Assembly (NCBI GenBank): GCA_937907325.1 | Contig: CALERO010000050.1 | Location: 1-46,406, forward strand | DNA length: 46,406 nt | DNA from: UBA4716 sp002438865 | GTDB taxonomy: Bacteria; Bacillota; Clostridia; UBA1381 | Direction: 5' to 3' | Shown here: piece by piece, positions 8,523-16,710 of the stretch | Layout of the letters: each line of letters begins with the position of its first letter | Position numbering within the stretch: the first letter of the stretch is position 1 | Program-made: the position numbers and the translations under genes | The notes under the pieces: model-generated | What the model saw: only the letters and a program-made list of their open reading frames with translations | Databases searched by the model: none | What the model was told of the DNA's origin: nothing

Positions 8523-8571
8523 TCACCTCACAATTATTATACCTTGCGAGGGGAAAATTTTCAAGTATTTT

Positions 8572-9138
8572 TTAACCGTTTACCTTGTCGGCTTCCTTTT
8601 TTATAAATGCCGAAAGTGCGGCAAGAACAACAGTCGTTATAATTATTTCGGGAATCATATACGAACCGTTGTATACAAGCGAATATCCGAGAACGGTCTG
8701 TCCTTCGTCGGCGTATACGCCCCAGATGAGTATTCCCGAAAGAATGTGGCATATGTATCTGAGAGTTGTTACGATAAATCCCGAAACGGGGATTGCCCAT
8801 ATCTTTTTGCCGAGCAGTCTGTAGAAAATTCCTGCCGTGCCGAGAACGCCGAATGCGAGAATGTAATCAAGCATTATAACAAGGAAAAAGTTTAAGAATG
8901 TTTGTGTGGGGGGCGGATAAAAGCCTGTCATCATCTGTATGAGAGCAAATACAACGCCCGATAAGAGTCCCCATTTGTAATCAACGATTATTGACGCAGC
9001 CACAATCGGCACCATGCTTGCAAGCGTAATCGAGCCGCCCTGGAGCCAGGGTGCGGGGAGCGCTTTCGAAACAAACATCAGTACGACCGACAAAGCCGTC
9101 AGCAATGCGCATAATGTGAGTTTTTTTGTTTTTGTCAT
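8572..9138 (-). CDS. thiT: Thiamine transporter ThiT (ECF S component)
   Basis: A 188-residue integral membrane protein of the ThiT/YuaJ family with about six hydrophobic segments and the family-typical GGSITLASMVPI (residues 34-45) and QTFLNFFLV regions. ThiT is the substrate-binding S component for thiamine and uses shared EcfAA'T energising proteins, which are not encoded in this window. Assignment is reinforced by the TPP riboswitch directly upstream. GGAAGG lies 9 bases before the ATG. The gene is monocistronic, with its own promoter, riboswitch and terminator. Confidence 0.93.
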   Translation of the reverse strand: MTKTKKLTLCALLTALSVVLMFVSKALPAPWLQGGSITLASMVPIVAASIIVDYKWGLLSGVVFALIQMMTGFYPPPTQTFLNFFLVIMLDYILAFGVLGTAGIFYRLLGKKIWAIPVSGFIVTTLRYICHILSGILIWGVYADEGQTVLGYSLVYNGSYMIPEIIITTVVLAALSAFIKKEADKVNG

Positions 9139-9156
9139 AAAAAATCCTTCCTTTCG

Positions 9157-9307
9157 TAAAAAAAATCGGGGATTAAACCCAAGCGGTAATCTCCGAAAAA
9201 ACTCACAATATATAAATATATTCCTACGCCGGCATTATCCGTATCAGGTTTAACGGGTCGAAATCCTCAATTTCCTCTCAGCCTTTGTAAAAAGCTCCCC
9301 GAATATT
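9157..9307 (-). promoter_or_regulatory. TPP riboswitch with terminator expression platform
   Basis: On the minus strand the aptamer (about 9307-9221) shows the THI-box elements GGGGAGC, CTGAGAGG, ACCCGTTAAACCTGAT and GGATAATGCCGGCGTAGGAA. It is followed by a stem pairing CGGAGATTA with TAATCCCCG (9195-9167, one mismatch) and a T run at 9165-9157, that is, an intrinsic terminator just before the thiT ribosome binding site. Bound TPP would favour termination. Confidence 0.95.
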
Positions 9308-9317
9308 CTTTTTCTAC

Positions 9318-9346
9318 ATAATAACACAAAAAAACAAGCGTGTCAA
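9318..9346 (-). promoter_or_regulatory. SigA-type promoter of thiT
   Basis: On the minus strand a perfect TTGACA, a 17-base spacer and TATTAT lie immediately upstream of the TPP aptamer. Confidence 0.85.
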
Positions 9347-9453
9347 TACCCCAAAAAGCTTTAATGTTTTTTTAATATATTAATAAATAAAATATCAAAT
9401 GTGAATGAATTGTAAATTATAGGCGCAAAGCCGGTCCGAGGGAGTTTTTGTTA

Positions 9454-9483
9454 TTGACATACGGGCGCATACAATGGTAAAAT
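9454..9483 (+). promoter_or_regulatory. SigA-type promoter of the efflux operon
   Basis: TTGACA, an 18-base spacer and TAAAAT. Transcription would begin near 9490 and give a 5' leader of roughly 128 bases before the adaptor gene. The rest of the gap 9347-9453 is A/T-rich with no recognisable element. Confidence 0.75.
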
Positions 9484-9512
9484 AGGTACAGATTTGAAAC
9501 CGGTTCGGGGGG

Positions 9513-9589
9513 ATGGGTTTCGGAAAGAAGATGATGTTGATTGTTAATAGCCGTGTTAATTAAAGACTGATTTGTTGGTCTTTCTTTTT
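9513..9589 (+). promoter_or_regulatory. Possible leader-ORF attenuator of the efflux operon
   Basis: Inside the leader an ATG at 9513 opens a 16-codon ORF (MGFGKKMMLIVNSRVN) whose stop (9561-9563) overlaps a hairpin, AAAGAC (9562-9567) with GTCTTT (9578-9583), that is followed by CTTTTT. A second stem, GAAACC (9496-9501) with GGTTTC (9516-9521), holds the ATG at its loop edge. The layout fits ribosome-dependent attenuation, but the hairpin is only 6 bp and no well-spaced SD precedes the ORF. Confidence 0.3.
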
Positions 9590-9617
9590 ATGTAAAAAAT
9601 CAGATGGAGGCGGAATA

Positions 9618-11396
9618 ATGAAACTGAAAACCCGAAAAAAGGACGTCGGTGACGGAAAGAAAAAATTTATATCGTATGACAAGGAAACAAAGCGCATACA
9701 GATAGGCAAAAAGCGCATAAAGCGCAGAACTTTTTTGATAATTGTGATTGCACTGGTATTGATTATCGGCGGCTGTACCGCAATGGCGGTAAAAAAGAGC
9801 AAAAGCAAGCCTGAAATGACATTTGTCACGGCGAACGTTGAACGCCGTGATATAGAAAATACGATTTCATCTTCATCAACGCTCGAGGCAAACGATACAT
9901 ATGATGTAACGGCGCTCGTTACGGGAGAAATACTTACAGATACCTTTAACGAGGGCGATACGGTAAAGAAAGACGATGTTTTGTACACAATCGAATCAAC
10001 TACCGCCCAAAACGGCGTCAAGACAGCGCAAAACGCTCTTTCAAAGGCGCAGAATTCGTATAACGAGGCGGCAGATTCGGCAGGCAATCTGTCGGTGAAG
10101 TCGAACTATTCGGGAAAAATAAGCAAAGTACACGTAAAAACGGGCGATATGGTGCAGAACGGCGGAGCCGTTGCGGACGTTTACGATGACAGCACAATGA
10201 AACTGCGCCTGCCGTTTAATGAAAATGACGCAAACTCGATTTACAGAGGAGAAAGCGCAAAAATAAAGGTTGCAGGCTCAAGCGATACCCTTTGGGGAAC
10301 GGTAACGGAGGTAAGCGGTGCAACGGTTGCGACAAGCAATCACGCAATAGTAAAGTACGTAACCATAACCGTCACAAATCCCGGTGCGCTTACTTCAAGC
10401 GATAAGGCTACCGCAGAAGTCGGCAATGTTGTGTGCAGCGATATAGGCACATTTGAATACATTACATCGGGAACCATAACGGCAAAAACGTCAGGTAAGG
10501 TTGCGGCGGTAAACGTATCCGATAATGACAGAGTATATTATAATCAGACGGTGGTACAGCTTACCTCGGAGAATATAGAGAATACGCTCAAAAATGCACG
10601 CCTTTCTCTCGACGACGCAAAAATATCGCTTGAAAAGGCACAGAAAACCCTTGAGGACTACACAATAAAAGCTCCTATTTCCGGCACTGTAATAGTGAAG
10701 AACAAAAAAGCCGGAGATAAGCTGGACAATTCGAGCGGCGGCTCATCGGCAATGAGCGCAGCATCATCGTCAAGCTCATCGGCAATGGCGGTTATTTACG
10801 ATATGTCCTCATTAAAGATACAGTTAAGCATTGACGAAACCGAAATACAGGACGTGCAGGTAGGACAGTCGGTAAGCATAACGGCTGACGCCGTACCGGG
10901 AAAAACATTTTCGGGAACGGTTGAGAAAGTCGGCGTTGACGGCACATCGTCAAACGGCGTAACAACATATCCCGTTAAGGTGGTTGTTACCGATTTCGGC
11001 GAGCTTTTACCGGGAATGAACGTCAATACCGAAATAGTCGTATCCAGAGCGGAGAATGTTCTTGCGGTACCTCTGGGTGCGGTAAACAGAGGAAATATCG
11101 TCTATGTAAAGGGCGAGAAAACGGACGATAAGGACAAAGCGCCCGACGGCTACAGAAGCGCAGAAGTAGAAACGGGAATAAACGACGATTCGTACATAGA
11201 GATAAAATCGGGACTCAGCGAGGGCGAGGAAATCCGTGCCGGAATGGTAGCAACGGGAAATGACACCTCGGGCTCGGTAGAAAACCAGCAGATGGGCGGA
11301 ATGCCCGGCGGCGGTATGCCGGGCGGCGGAGGTATGCCCGGAGGCGGCGGTGGCGGAATGCCCGGCGGAGGCGGCCCCGGCGGCGGTATGAGATAA
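9618..11396 (+). CDS. MacA/HlyD-like efflux adaptor (membrane fusion protein)
   Basis: A 592-residue membrane-anchored adaptor. A basic cytoplasmic N-terminus (about 37 residues) precedes one transmembrane segment at about 38-58. Two biotinyl-lipoyl-like halves (near 88-125 and 155-185, and again around 285-365), helical hairpin segments with NGVKTAQNALSKAQN and LSLDDAKISLEKAQKTLED, and a beta-barrel region (about 405-490) follow. The last 40 residues are an unusual Gly/Met/Pro tail. The ATPase and permease follow directly. In Gram-positive bacteria such adaptors pair with MacB-like exporters of peptides or drugs; the substrate is unknown. GGAGG lies 7 bases before the ATG. Confidence 0.88.
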   Translation: MKLKTRKKDVGDGKKKFISYDKETKRIQIGKKRIKRRTFLIIVIALVLIIGGCTAMAVKKSKSKPEMTFVTANVERRDIENTISSSSTLEANDTYDVTALVTGEILTDTFNEGDTVKKDDVLYTIESTTAQNGVKTAQNALSKAQNSYNEAADSAGNLSVKSNYSGKISKVHVKTGDMVQNGGAVADVYDDSTMKLRLPFNENDANSIYRGESAKIKVAGSSDTLWGTVTEVSGATVATSNHAIVKYVTITVTNPGALTSSDKATAEVGNVVCSDIGTFEYITSGTITAKTSGKVAAVNVSDNDRVYYNQTVVQLTSENIENTLKNARLSLDDAKISLEKAQKTLEDYTIKAPISGTVIVKNKKAGDKLDNSSGGSSAMSAASSSSSSAMAVIYDMSSLKIQLSIDETEIQDVQVGQSVSITADAVPGKTFSGTVEKVGVDGTSSNGVTTYPVKVVVTDFGELLPGMNVNTEIVVSRAENVLAVPLGAVNRGNIVYVKGEKTDDKDKAPDGYRSAEVETGINDDSYIEIKSGLSEGEEIRAGMVATGNDTSGSVENQQMGGMPGGGMPGGGGMPGGGGGGMPGGGGPGGGMR

Positions 11397-11411
11397 GGAG
11401 GTATCGGCAGT

Positions 11412-12152
11412 ATGCCTCATTTGGTAGAATTAACGGACATTTATAAAATATATCATATGGGCGATACGGAGGTACACGCACTTGACGGAATATCGCTCAA
11501 TATAGACAAGGGCGAGTTTGTGGCGATAGTCGGACAGTCGGGTTCGGGAAAATCCACCTGTATGAATATAATCGGCTGTCTTGACGTTGCAACAAGCGGT
11601 CAGTACCTCTTAAACGGCAAGGATATAAGCAATTACACCGATGACGAGCTTGCGGCGGTGCGCAATAAAATGCTCGGATTTATATTTCAGCAGTATAATC
11701 TTATCGCAAAGCTTAACGTTATAGAAAACGTTTCACTGCCGCTTTTATACGGCGGTGTAAGCGACCGTGAGCAAAAGGAGCGTGCAATGGCGGCTCTGGA
11801 AAAGGTCGGCCTTGCGGACAAGGCAAAAAATCTGCCCTCACAGCTTTCGGGAGGACAGCAGCAGCGTGTGTCGATAGCGCGTGCGCTTGCGGGCGACCCC
11901 TCCGTAATACTTGCCGACGAGCCTACGGGTGCGCTCGATTCCCGCACGGGACGTGAGGTTATGCAGTTTCTGAAGCAGCTGAACGACGAGGGAAATACCA
12001 TAGTTCTTATAACCCACGATAACTCGATAGCCGCCCAGGCGAAGCGGATAGTCCGCATAACGGACGGACATATCGTATATGACGGCCCCGTTTCGGGCGA
12101 TAAGATAGTAGCGTCGCAGGATCGTGCGGGCATAGAGGAGGGTGAAGCGTAA
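11412..12152 (+). CDS. ABC transporter ATP-binding protein, MacB/LolD type
   Basis: A 246-residue ATPase with Walker A GQSGSGKST (41-49), the Q-loop in FIFQQYNLI, signature LSGGQQQRVSIARAL near 143-157 and Walker B VILADEPTGALD near 164-175. This is the MacB/LolD/FtsE subgroup, which powers mechanotransmission exporters. It starts 15 bases after the adaptor gene behind AAGGAGG, and its stop overlaps the permease ATG by one base (TAATG). The three genes probably form one complex. Confidence 0.93.
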   Translation: MPHLVELTDIYKIYHMGDTEVHALDGISLNIDKGEFVAIVGQSGSGKSTCMNIIGCLDVATSGQYLLNGKDISNYTDDELAAVRNKMLGFIFQQYNLIAKLNVIENVSLPLLYGGVSDREQKERAMAALEKVGLADKAKNLPSQLSGGQQQRVSIARALAGDPSVILADEPTGALDSRTGREVMQFLKQLNDEGNTIVLITHDNSIAAQAKRIVRITDGHIVYDGPVSGDKIVASQDRAGIEEGEA

Positions 12153-13339
12153 TGGGTTTCGGAAAAAGCTTTGCAATGGCGATTTCGAGTATTATAAACA
12201 ATAAAGTGCGTGCCTTTCTCACAATGCTCGGCATTATAATCGGTATAGCGGCGGTAATAATACTTGTAAGCATTATGAACGGTCTTACGGGTATGATAAC
12301 GGACACCTTCGAGGAAATGGGTACGGAAACAATAAGCGTATCAATTATGTCGAGAGCTACAACCAAAAAGGTTGAACCGCAGGAAATGTTTGACCTTGTA
12401 AACGAAAACCCCGAGCTTTTCAGCGCCGTGTCGCCTATGGTAACGATGAGCGGTACGGTAAAAACAGCCGAAAGCGGCGATGATTCCATAACCGCATCGG
12501 CGCAGGGCGTAAGCGAAGAGTATGCGGATATGAAAAGCCTTGATTTATCGTTCGGGCGTTTTATTCAGTATGTAGACTGCGACCGTGAGGAAAAAGTCTG
12601 CGTAATCGGCTCGTACGAGGCGAGATATTTCTTCAACAGTGCGTCAGCCGCTTTGGATAAAACATTAAAGATAAACGGCGAGCTGTACCGCATAGTCGGC
12701 GTACTGGAGGAAACGGAGGACTCAACACAGTCCTCGGCGGACGACTGTATTTATATACCGTACACCACAGCCGCAAAGGCAAACAAATCGGCAACTATTT
12801 CAAGCTACACCTTATCGGCGGCAAATAAAGACGTTGTAAACGACGCCGTAAGCAAGGTCAAGGAGCTTTTGAACAGGAAAATCGGCGATGAGGATTACTA
12901 TAATGTTGTTTCGATGATGTCCATGATTGAAAAAATGGAGGACATTATGGGCAGTATGAGTACCGTTCTTGTTGCGATAGCCGGTATTTCACTGCTTGTA
13001 GGCGGTATAGGAATTATGAATATTATGCTTGTATCGGTAACGGAGCGCACAAGGGAGATAGGTATAAGAAAATCCCTGGGCGCAAAGCAAAAGGATATAA
13101 TGCTGCAGTTTGTCATAGAGGCGGGAACGGTAAGCTGTATAGGCGGAATTATAGGAATTATAATCGGTTCTGTGGTGTCACTGCTTGCCGGAAAGCTTTT
13201 GAATCTGTCGGTAAGTCCGTCCGCAAGCGCAATTGTGCTTGCGTTCGGGGTATCGGTCGGAATAGGTATAGCGTTCGGATTTTTGCCGGCTAAAAAGGCG
13301 GCAAAGCTTAATCCTATCGACGCTCTGCGGTATGAATAA
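12152..13339 (+). CDS. MacB-like ABC transporter permease
   Basis: A 395-residue permease. TM1 lies near residues 16-42, followed by a large extracytoplasmic MacB-PCD-like domain (about 45-265), then three C-terminal membrane segments (about 270-295, 325-350, 360-385) of the FtsX fold. The cytoplasmic motif ERTREIGIRKSLGAKQKDI, typical of this family, sits before TM3. The protein ends NPIDALRYE, also typical. It is co-translated with the ATPase through a one-base overlap. Confidence 0.93.
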   Translation: MGFGKSFAMAISSIINNKVRAFLTMLGIIIGIAAVIILVSIMNGLTGMITDTFEEMGTETISVSIMSRATTKKVEPQEMFDLVNENPELFSAVSPMVTMSGTVKTAESGDDSITASAQGVSEEYADMKSLDLSFGRFIQYVDCDREEKVCVIGSYEARYFFNSASAALDKTLKINGELYRIVGVLEETEDSTQSSADDCIYIPYTTAAKANKSATISSYTLSAANKDVVNDAVSKVKELLNRKIGDEDYYNVVSMMSMIEKMEDIMGSMSTVLVAIAGISLLVGGIGIMNIMLVSVTERTREIGIRKSLGAKQKDIMLQFVIEAGTVSCIGGIIGIIIGSVVSLLAGKLLNLSVSPSASAIVLAFGVSVGIGIAFGFLPAKKAAKLNPIDALRYE

Positions 13340-13359
13340 AAATGGAGGGTTTTAAGCTT

Positions 13360-15588
13360 ATGAAAAAAATTATTACCGCCGTTTTGGCGGTCATTGCGGT
13401 GACTTTGGGAACAACGGCATTTGCGGAAACATGGAACGACAGCGACATAATGCCTCTTCTCGATACGCTCGGAATTATCCAAGGCGACGGCTCGGGCGAT
13501 TACCGCCTTGACGATTACGTAAGCCGTGAGGAGATGGCAAAGATTGCCGTCAATTCCTCGTCGCACAAGGACGAAACGGCAGTCGGACTCAAAGTTTCGC
13601 CGTTTAAGGATATTGACGCATCACGCTGGTCGTCGGCGTATATTTTAAACGGTACGAGAAACGGTCTTTTCAACGGCTATCTCGACGGAACATTCAAGCC
13701 CTATGATACGGTTACATACGAAGAAGCGGTCACAATGATGCTCCGTGTACTCGGATATTCCGATGATGAGTTCGGCATATCGTATCCGTACGGACAGGTA
13801 AACAAGGCGATAAGCCTTAAAATGACAGATAACGTAAATTCCGATTACGGATACCCCATGACACGCCGTCAGGTGGCAAGACTTGTGTACAACACGCTCA
13901 CCGCACAGACAAAAACGGGCGGCGACCTCATAAATATATTCGATGCACAGATTGTCGAGGACGCAATAATAATCGCAACCTCGGCGGAGGACAGCTCGCT
14001 TGGCTCGGATAAGGTTTATACCACTTCGGGCAAGTACACCAAATATGACGGCTTCAGCAGCGATTATGTCGGCAAGCAGGGCGATATGGTGATTAAAAAC
14101 CAAAAAGACCTGATATGCTTTGTTCCCGACACCTCGTCAAGTTCGGAGTCGGAGAAATATGTAATATATTCTGTTTTAAATGACGCCGTTGTGGGTTATA
14201 AAAACGGCTCTATGAGCCAGATAGACATAAAATCGTCAACCACCTGCTACAAAGGCACTATGGCAAGCACATATGCGGCTGTAAAGGGCGAAATGGAAAT
14301 GGGCGACATACTGCGTGTACGCCGTGACAACAAGGGCGACGTTGATTATGTGGTTTATTCAAAGGGCAATATGGAAGGCCCGATAAAGGTTACAAGTACC
14401 GATATGGTGAAGAACTATATAAAGAATTCTTCAACACAAGTTATGCGTGACGGTAACAAGGTTACGTCCGGCGCAGTAAGCGTGAACGACGTTATCTATT
14501 ACAGCGATGATTTGAATATGCTGCTCGCATACTCGGAAAAGGCAACGGGCATTTACGAGAGTGCGTCTCCGTCACGTGACCAGCCGAACAGCATAACGAT
14601 TTCGGGAAAAACGTACAGCGTTGAAAGTGCGGAGGCGTTTAACGATTTGTCGTCAAGCGGTCCGTTCAGATACGGCGATACGATTACCGTTATCTTAGGC
14701 AAAAACGGAGCTGTTGCAGGCGTTGTAACGTCTGCGGAAACAACGCAGACAACAAAGTACGGCTTACTTGTCGAGGCAGGCAAAAAGAACTTTACAAACA
14801 ATGACGGAACAACGTATTCAAGCTATTATGCGGACATAATAGCCGCAGACGGTGTAAGATACGAATATGCGGTGTCAAACGATTGCTCAAGCTATCTGTG
14901 CTCGGTTGTAAAGGCAAGCTTTGAAAACGGAAAAACAACCGTAAGAAAGCAGAACGGACAGGGCGGAGCAAGCGGCAAGGTTGATGCGGCAGACTTCACA
15001 ATCGGCGGCGAAAGGGTTGCCGACGACTGCAAGATTATAGACACAATCGGTTATTACAATACCGATACGCCTATTTATAAATCGGTATATCTGCAAAGAC
15101 TTGACGGTATGACGCTCACCTCGTCAAACGTCCGCTACAGCGCAAAGAATGCGAACGGAGAAATATCGGAACTGATACTTCTGGACGCAACGTGCGATTG
15201 CTACGAATACGGACTTGTAACAAGCGGAAACAGCAAGACAAATACGTATAAAGTGGATATTGACGGAGTGCAGTATCAGACGCAGTCCTCCTCGGGAGCA
15301 TACGTGTACACGCCGTGCAAGGCGCTTGTTTCGGGCGGTGCGCTTGAAATAAAGAGTTCGCTCAAGAGTCCGAGCGGAACGGCAAAAAATCTCACTCAGT
15401 CGACAATTGAGATTAACGGCACGGAATACAAGTTGAGCGACAAGGTTGTTGTTTATACCAACAAGGCGGCGGGATATTATAACAAAGCGTCGATTAATGA
15501 CGTTATAAACGGCGATTACTCATACACCGTATATTATGATAAACCGCAGTCGGAGGGCGGCAGAATAAGGGTAATAATAGCAAAATAA
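13360..15588 (+). CDS. Secreted SLH-domain protein of the efflux operon
   Basis: A 742-residue exported protein. A classical signal peptide (MKKIITAVLAVIAVTLGTTA, cleavage probably after AFA) is followed by S-layer homology repeats (about residues 20-180), with FKDIDASRWSSAYI and the FNGYLDGTFKPYDTVTYEEAV consensus split over this region. The remaining 550 residues are Ser/Thr/Lys/Asp-rich beta-like sequence that I do not recognise. SLH repeats bind secondary cell-wall polymer, so it should sit at the surface. I use the ATG at 13360 because GGAGGG ends 10 bases upstream; the ATG at 13342 would contain this site. It begins 20 bases after the permease stop. Confidence 0.85.
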   Translation: MKKIITAVLAVIAVTLGTTAFAETWNDSDIMPLLDTLGIIQGDGSGDYRLDDYVSREEMAKIAVNSSSHKDETAVGLKVSPFKDIDASRWSSAYILNGTRNGLFNGYLDGTFKPYDTVTYEEAVTMMLRVLGYSDDEFGISYPYGQVNKAISLKMTDNVNSDYGYPMTRRQVARLVYNTLTAQTKTGGDLINIFDAQIVEDAIIIATSAEDSSLGSDKVYTTSGKYTKYDGFSSDYVGKQGDMVIKNQKDLICFVPDTSSSSESEKYVIYSVLNDAVVGYKNGSMSQIDIKSSTTCYKGTMASTYAAVKGEMEMGDILRVRRDNKGDVDYVVYSKGNMEGPIKVTSTDMVKNYIKNSSTQVMRDGNKVTSGAVSVNDVIYYSDDLNMLLAYSEKATGIYESASPSRDQPNSITISGKTYSVESAEAFNDLSSSGPFRYGDTITVILGKNGAVAGVVTSAETTQTTKYGLLVEAGKKNFTNNDGTTYSSYYADIIAADGVRYEYAVSNDCSSYLCSVVKASFENGKTTVRKQNGQGGASGKVDAADFTIGGERVADDCKIIDTIGYYNTDTPIYKSVYLQRLDGMTLTSSNVRYSAKNANGEISELILLDATCDCYEYGLVTSGNSKTNTYKVDIDGVQYQTQSSSGAYVYTPCKALVSGGALEIKSSLKSPSGTAKNLTQSTIEINGTEYKLSDKVVVYTNKAAGYYNKASINDVINGDYSYTVYYDKPQSEGGRIRVIIAK

Positions 15589-15594
15589 TGCCCC

Positions 15595-15765
15595 ATACTC
15601 CGTGGGGCAGGGGCTTGCTCCTGCAGAAAATGCATACAATATTTCGATATGTCTGCAATTCACGGTAGGGGACGATGCTTCGGGTCGATGTGGGCATCGA
15701 CCCCTACAAATTGCGAAAACTGCACGCCGTTTCGGGTTGATGAGGGCATCAACCCCTACAGATAC
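15595..15765 (+). repeat. Composite dispersed intergenic repeat, copy 2
   Basis: The plus-strand counterpart of the element at 6545-6685: GGGGCAGGGGCTTGCTCCTGC, ATATGTCTGCAATT, CGGTAGGGGACGATGC, then GCACGCCGTTTCGGGTTGAT and CAACCCCTACA. Relative to copy 1 it has an extra module near 15679-15715 with the hairpin GGGTCGATG-TGGG-CATCGACCC. It lies between the SLH gene stop and its terminator. Confidence 0.8.
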
Positions 15766-15773
15766 TATGTGAC

Positions 15774-15813
15774 AAAGACGATGTAAAAAATTATTTTTTA
15801 CATCGTCTTTTTT
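15774..15813 (+). terminator. Terminator of the efflux-SLH operon
   Basis: A 17-bp stem (AAAGACGATGTAAAAAA with its complement, 3-base loop TTA) is followed by TTT. It lies beyond the intergenic repeat. Confidence 0.85.
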
Positions 15814-15867
15814 GCTTTTGCAGAAAAATGCCGATATAGCACTTTATCCAAAATCATCCAATATTTT

Positions 15868-15938
15868 CTTGTCGAAAAGGCTCGTATTGTGAAAAATGCA
15901 ACAAAAATCGGGTGTTTATTTTGTACAATTGTTGAAAA
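15868..15938 (+). promoter_or_regulatory. Two Spo0A-box-like sites
   Basis: CTTGTCGAAAA at 15868-15878 matches the Spo0A-box core TGTCGAA. TTGTTGAAAA at 15929-15938 differs from it at one base. They are 60 bp apart, in the same orientation, and the second ends 14 bases before the -35 box of the sigma-factor promoter. The rest of the gap 15814-15952 is A/T-rich and holds nothing else recognisable. Confidence 0.45.
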
Positions 15939-15952
15939 TAACAAAAATTTCC

Positions 15953-15981
15953 TTGACAAGAACATTATGGAATGGTATAAT
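15953..15981 (+). promoter_or_regulatory. SigA-type promoter of the sigH-like gene
   Basis: Consensus TTGACA, a 17-base spacer and consensus TATAAT, 36 bp before the GTG start. This is among the strongest promoter matches in the window. Confidence 0.88.
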
Positions 15982-16017
15982 TAATATGTACTTATATCAG
16001 AAAGGAAGATAATTTCA

Positions 16018-16665
16018 GTGACCGGACTAAAGCCTGAAGTATTTGGGGAGGTTTCCGACGAGGAGCTGATAAATGCCGCAAAAAACGGCAGTTCAGGTGC
16101 GTGGGAGGAAATATTTTTCAGATACAGACATCTCGTTCGTCCGAAAAAGGAAACTAAGTTTCTTGTCGGTGCGGAGGAAAACGATGTTATGCAGGAGCGT
16201 CGGCTGGGATTGTATTCCGCAGTAAAGGAGTTTGACGCAGAAAAATGTCCGCATTTTGCGGCGTTTGCGAAGCGATGTGTGGATAATCGCCTCTCTGCCG
16301 CAATAACGGCGGCTCTGCGAAAAAAGCATCTTCCGCTGAATTCTTACGTTTCGCTTGATAAAGAATCTGACGAGAAAGACGGTACATCTGTGTTTCCGGT
16401 ATTTACCGTTTCCGATAATTCCCGAAATCCGGAAGATATATTGATTGACCGTGAGAATAAAAATGATATGGAGTATAGGATAAGCAGAGAACTGAGCAGT
16501 CTTGAAGCAACGGTGCTTTCAAAATTCCTTGACGGCGACAGCTACAGGGAAATAGCACGGCAGATAGGCAGAGATGAAAAGTCCGTTGACAATGCAATGC
16601 AGCGCATAAAGCGCAGAATGAGGAAGAACAAAGACATTATCTGCGGTTCGCATACATCGGGGTAA
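16018..16665 (+). CDS. SigH-like (Spo0H family) RNA polymerase sigma factor
   Basis: A 215-residue sigma-70 family protein that follows Bacillus SigH along its length: SDEELINAAKNG at the start, region 2 with ENDVMQE, KKHLPLNSYVSLDKE (about 103-117), and a region-4 helix-turn-helix with GDSYREIARQIGRDEKSVDNAMQRIKRRM. SigH directs early sporulation and competence genes. The residues after QE59-60 are Arg61-Arg62 where SigH usually has Gly-Met/Leu. The gene is not in the usual ribosomal-protein neighbourhood, so it could be a paralogue. Start is GTG behind AAAGGAAG. Two Spo0A-like boxes precede its promoter. Confidence 0.8.
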   Translation: MTGLKPEVFGEVSDEELINAAKNGSSGAWEEIFFRYRHLVRPKKETKFLVGAEENDVMQERRLGLYSAVKEFDAEKCPHFAAFAKRCVDNRLSAAITAALRKKHLPLNSYVSLDKESDEKDGTSVFPVFTVSDNSRNPEDILIDRENKNDMEYRISRELSSLEATVLSKFLDGDSYREIARQIGRDEKSVDNAMQRIKRRMRKNKDIICGSHTSG

Positions 16666-16710
16666 TCTGCAAGGAGAAACAGGGTAAACTATCAAAGTGA
16701 GGTAAGAAAA

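Noticed and set aside
9410..9450. GCGCAAAGCC as part of a cyclic di-GMP riboswitch
   Set aside because: Only a short piece of the motif is present and it lies upstream of the promoter at 9454, so it would not be transcribed with the operon.
9759..9774. Lipobox-like IIGGC in the efflux adaptor
   Set aside because: It lies after a long basic N-terminus inside the transmembrane segment, and the residues before Cys do not fit a lipobox well; a simple membrane anchor is more likely.
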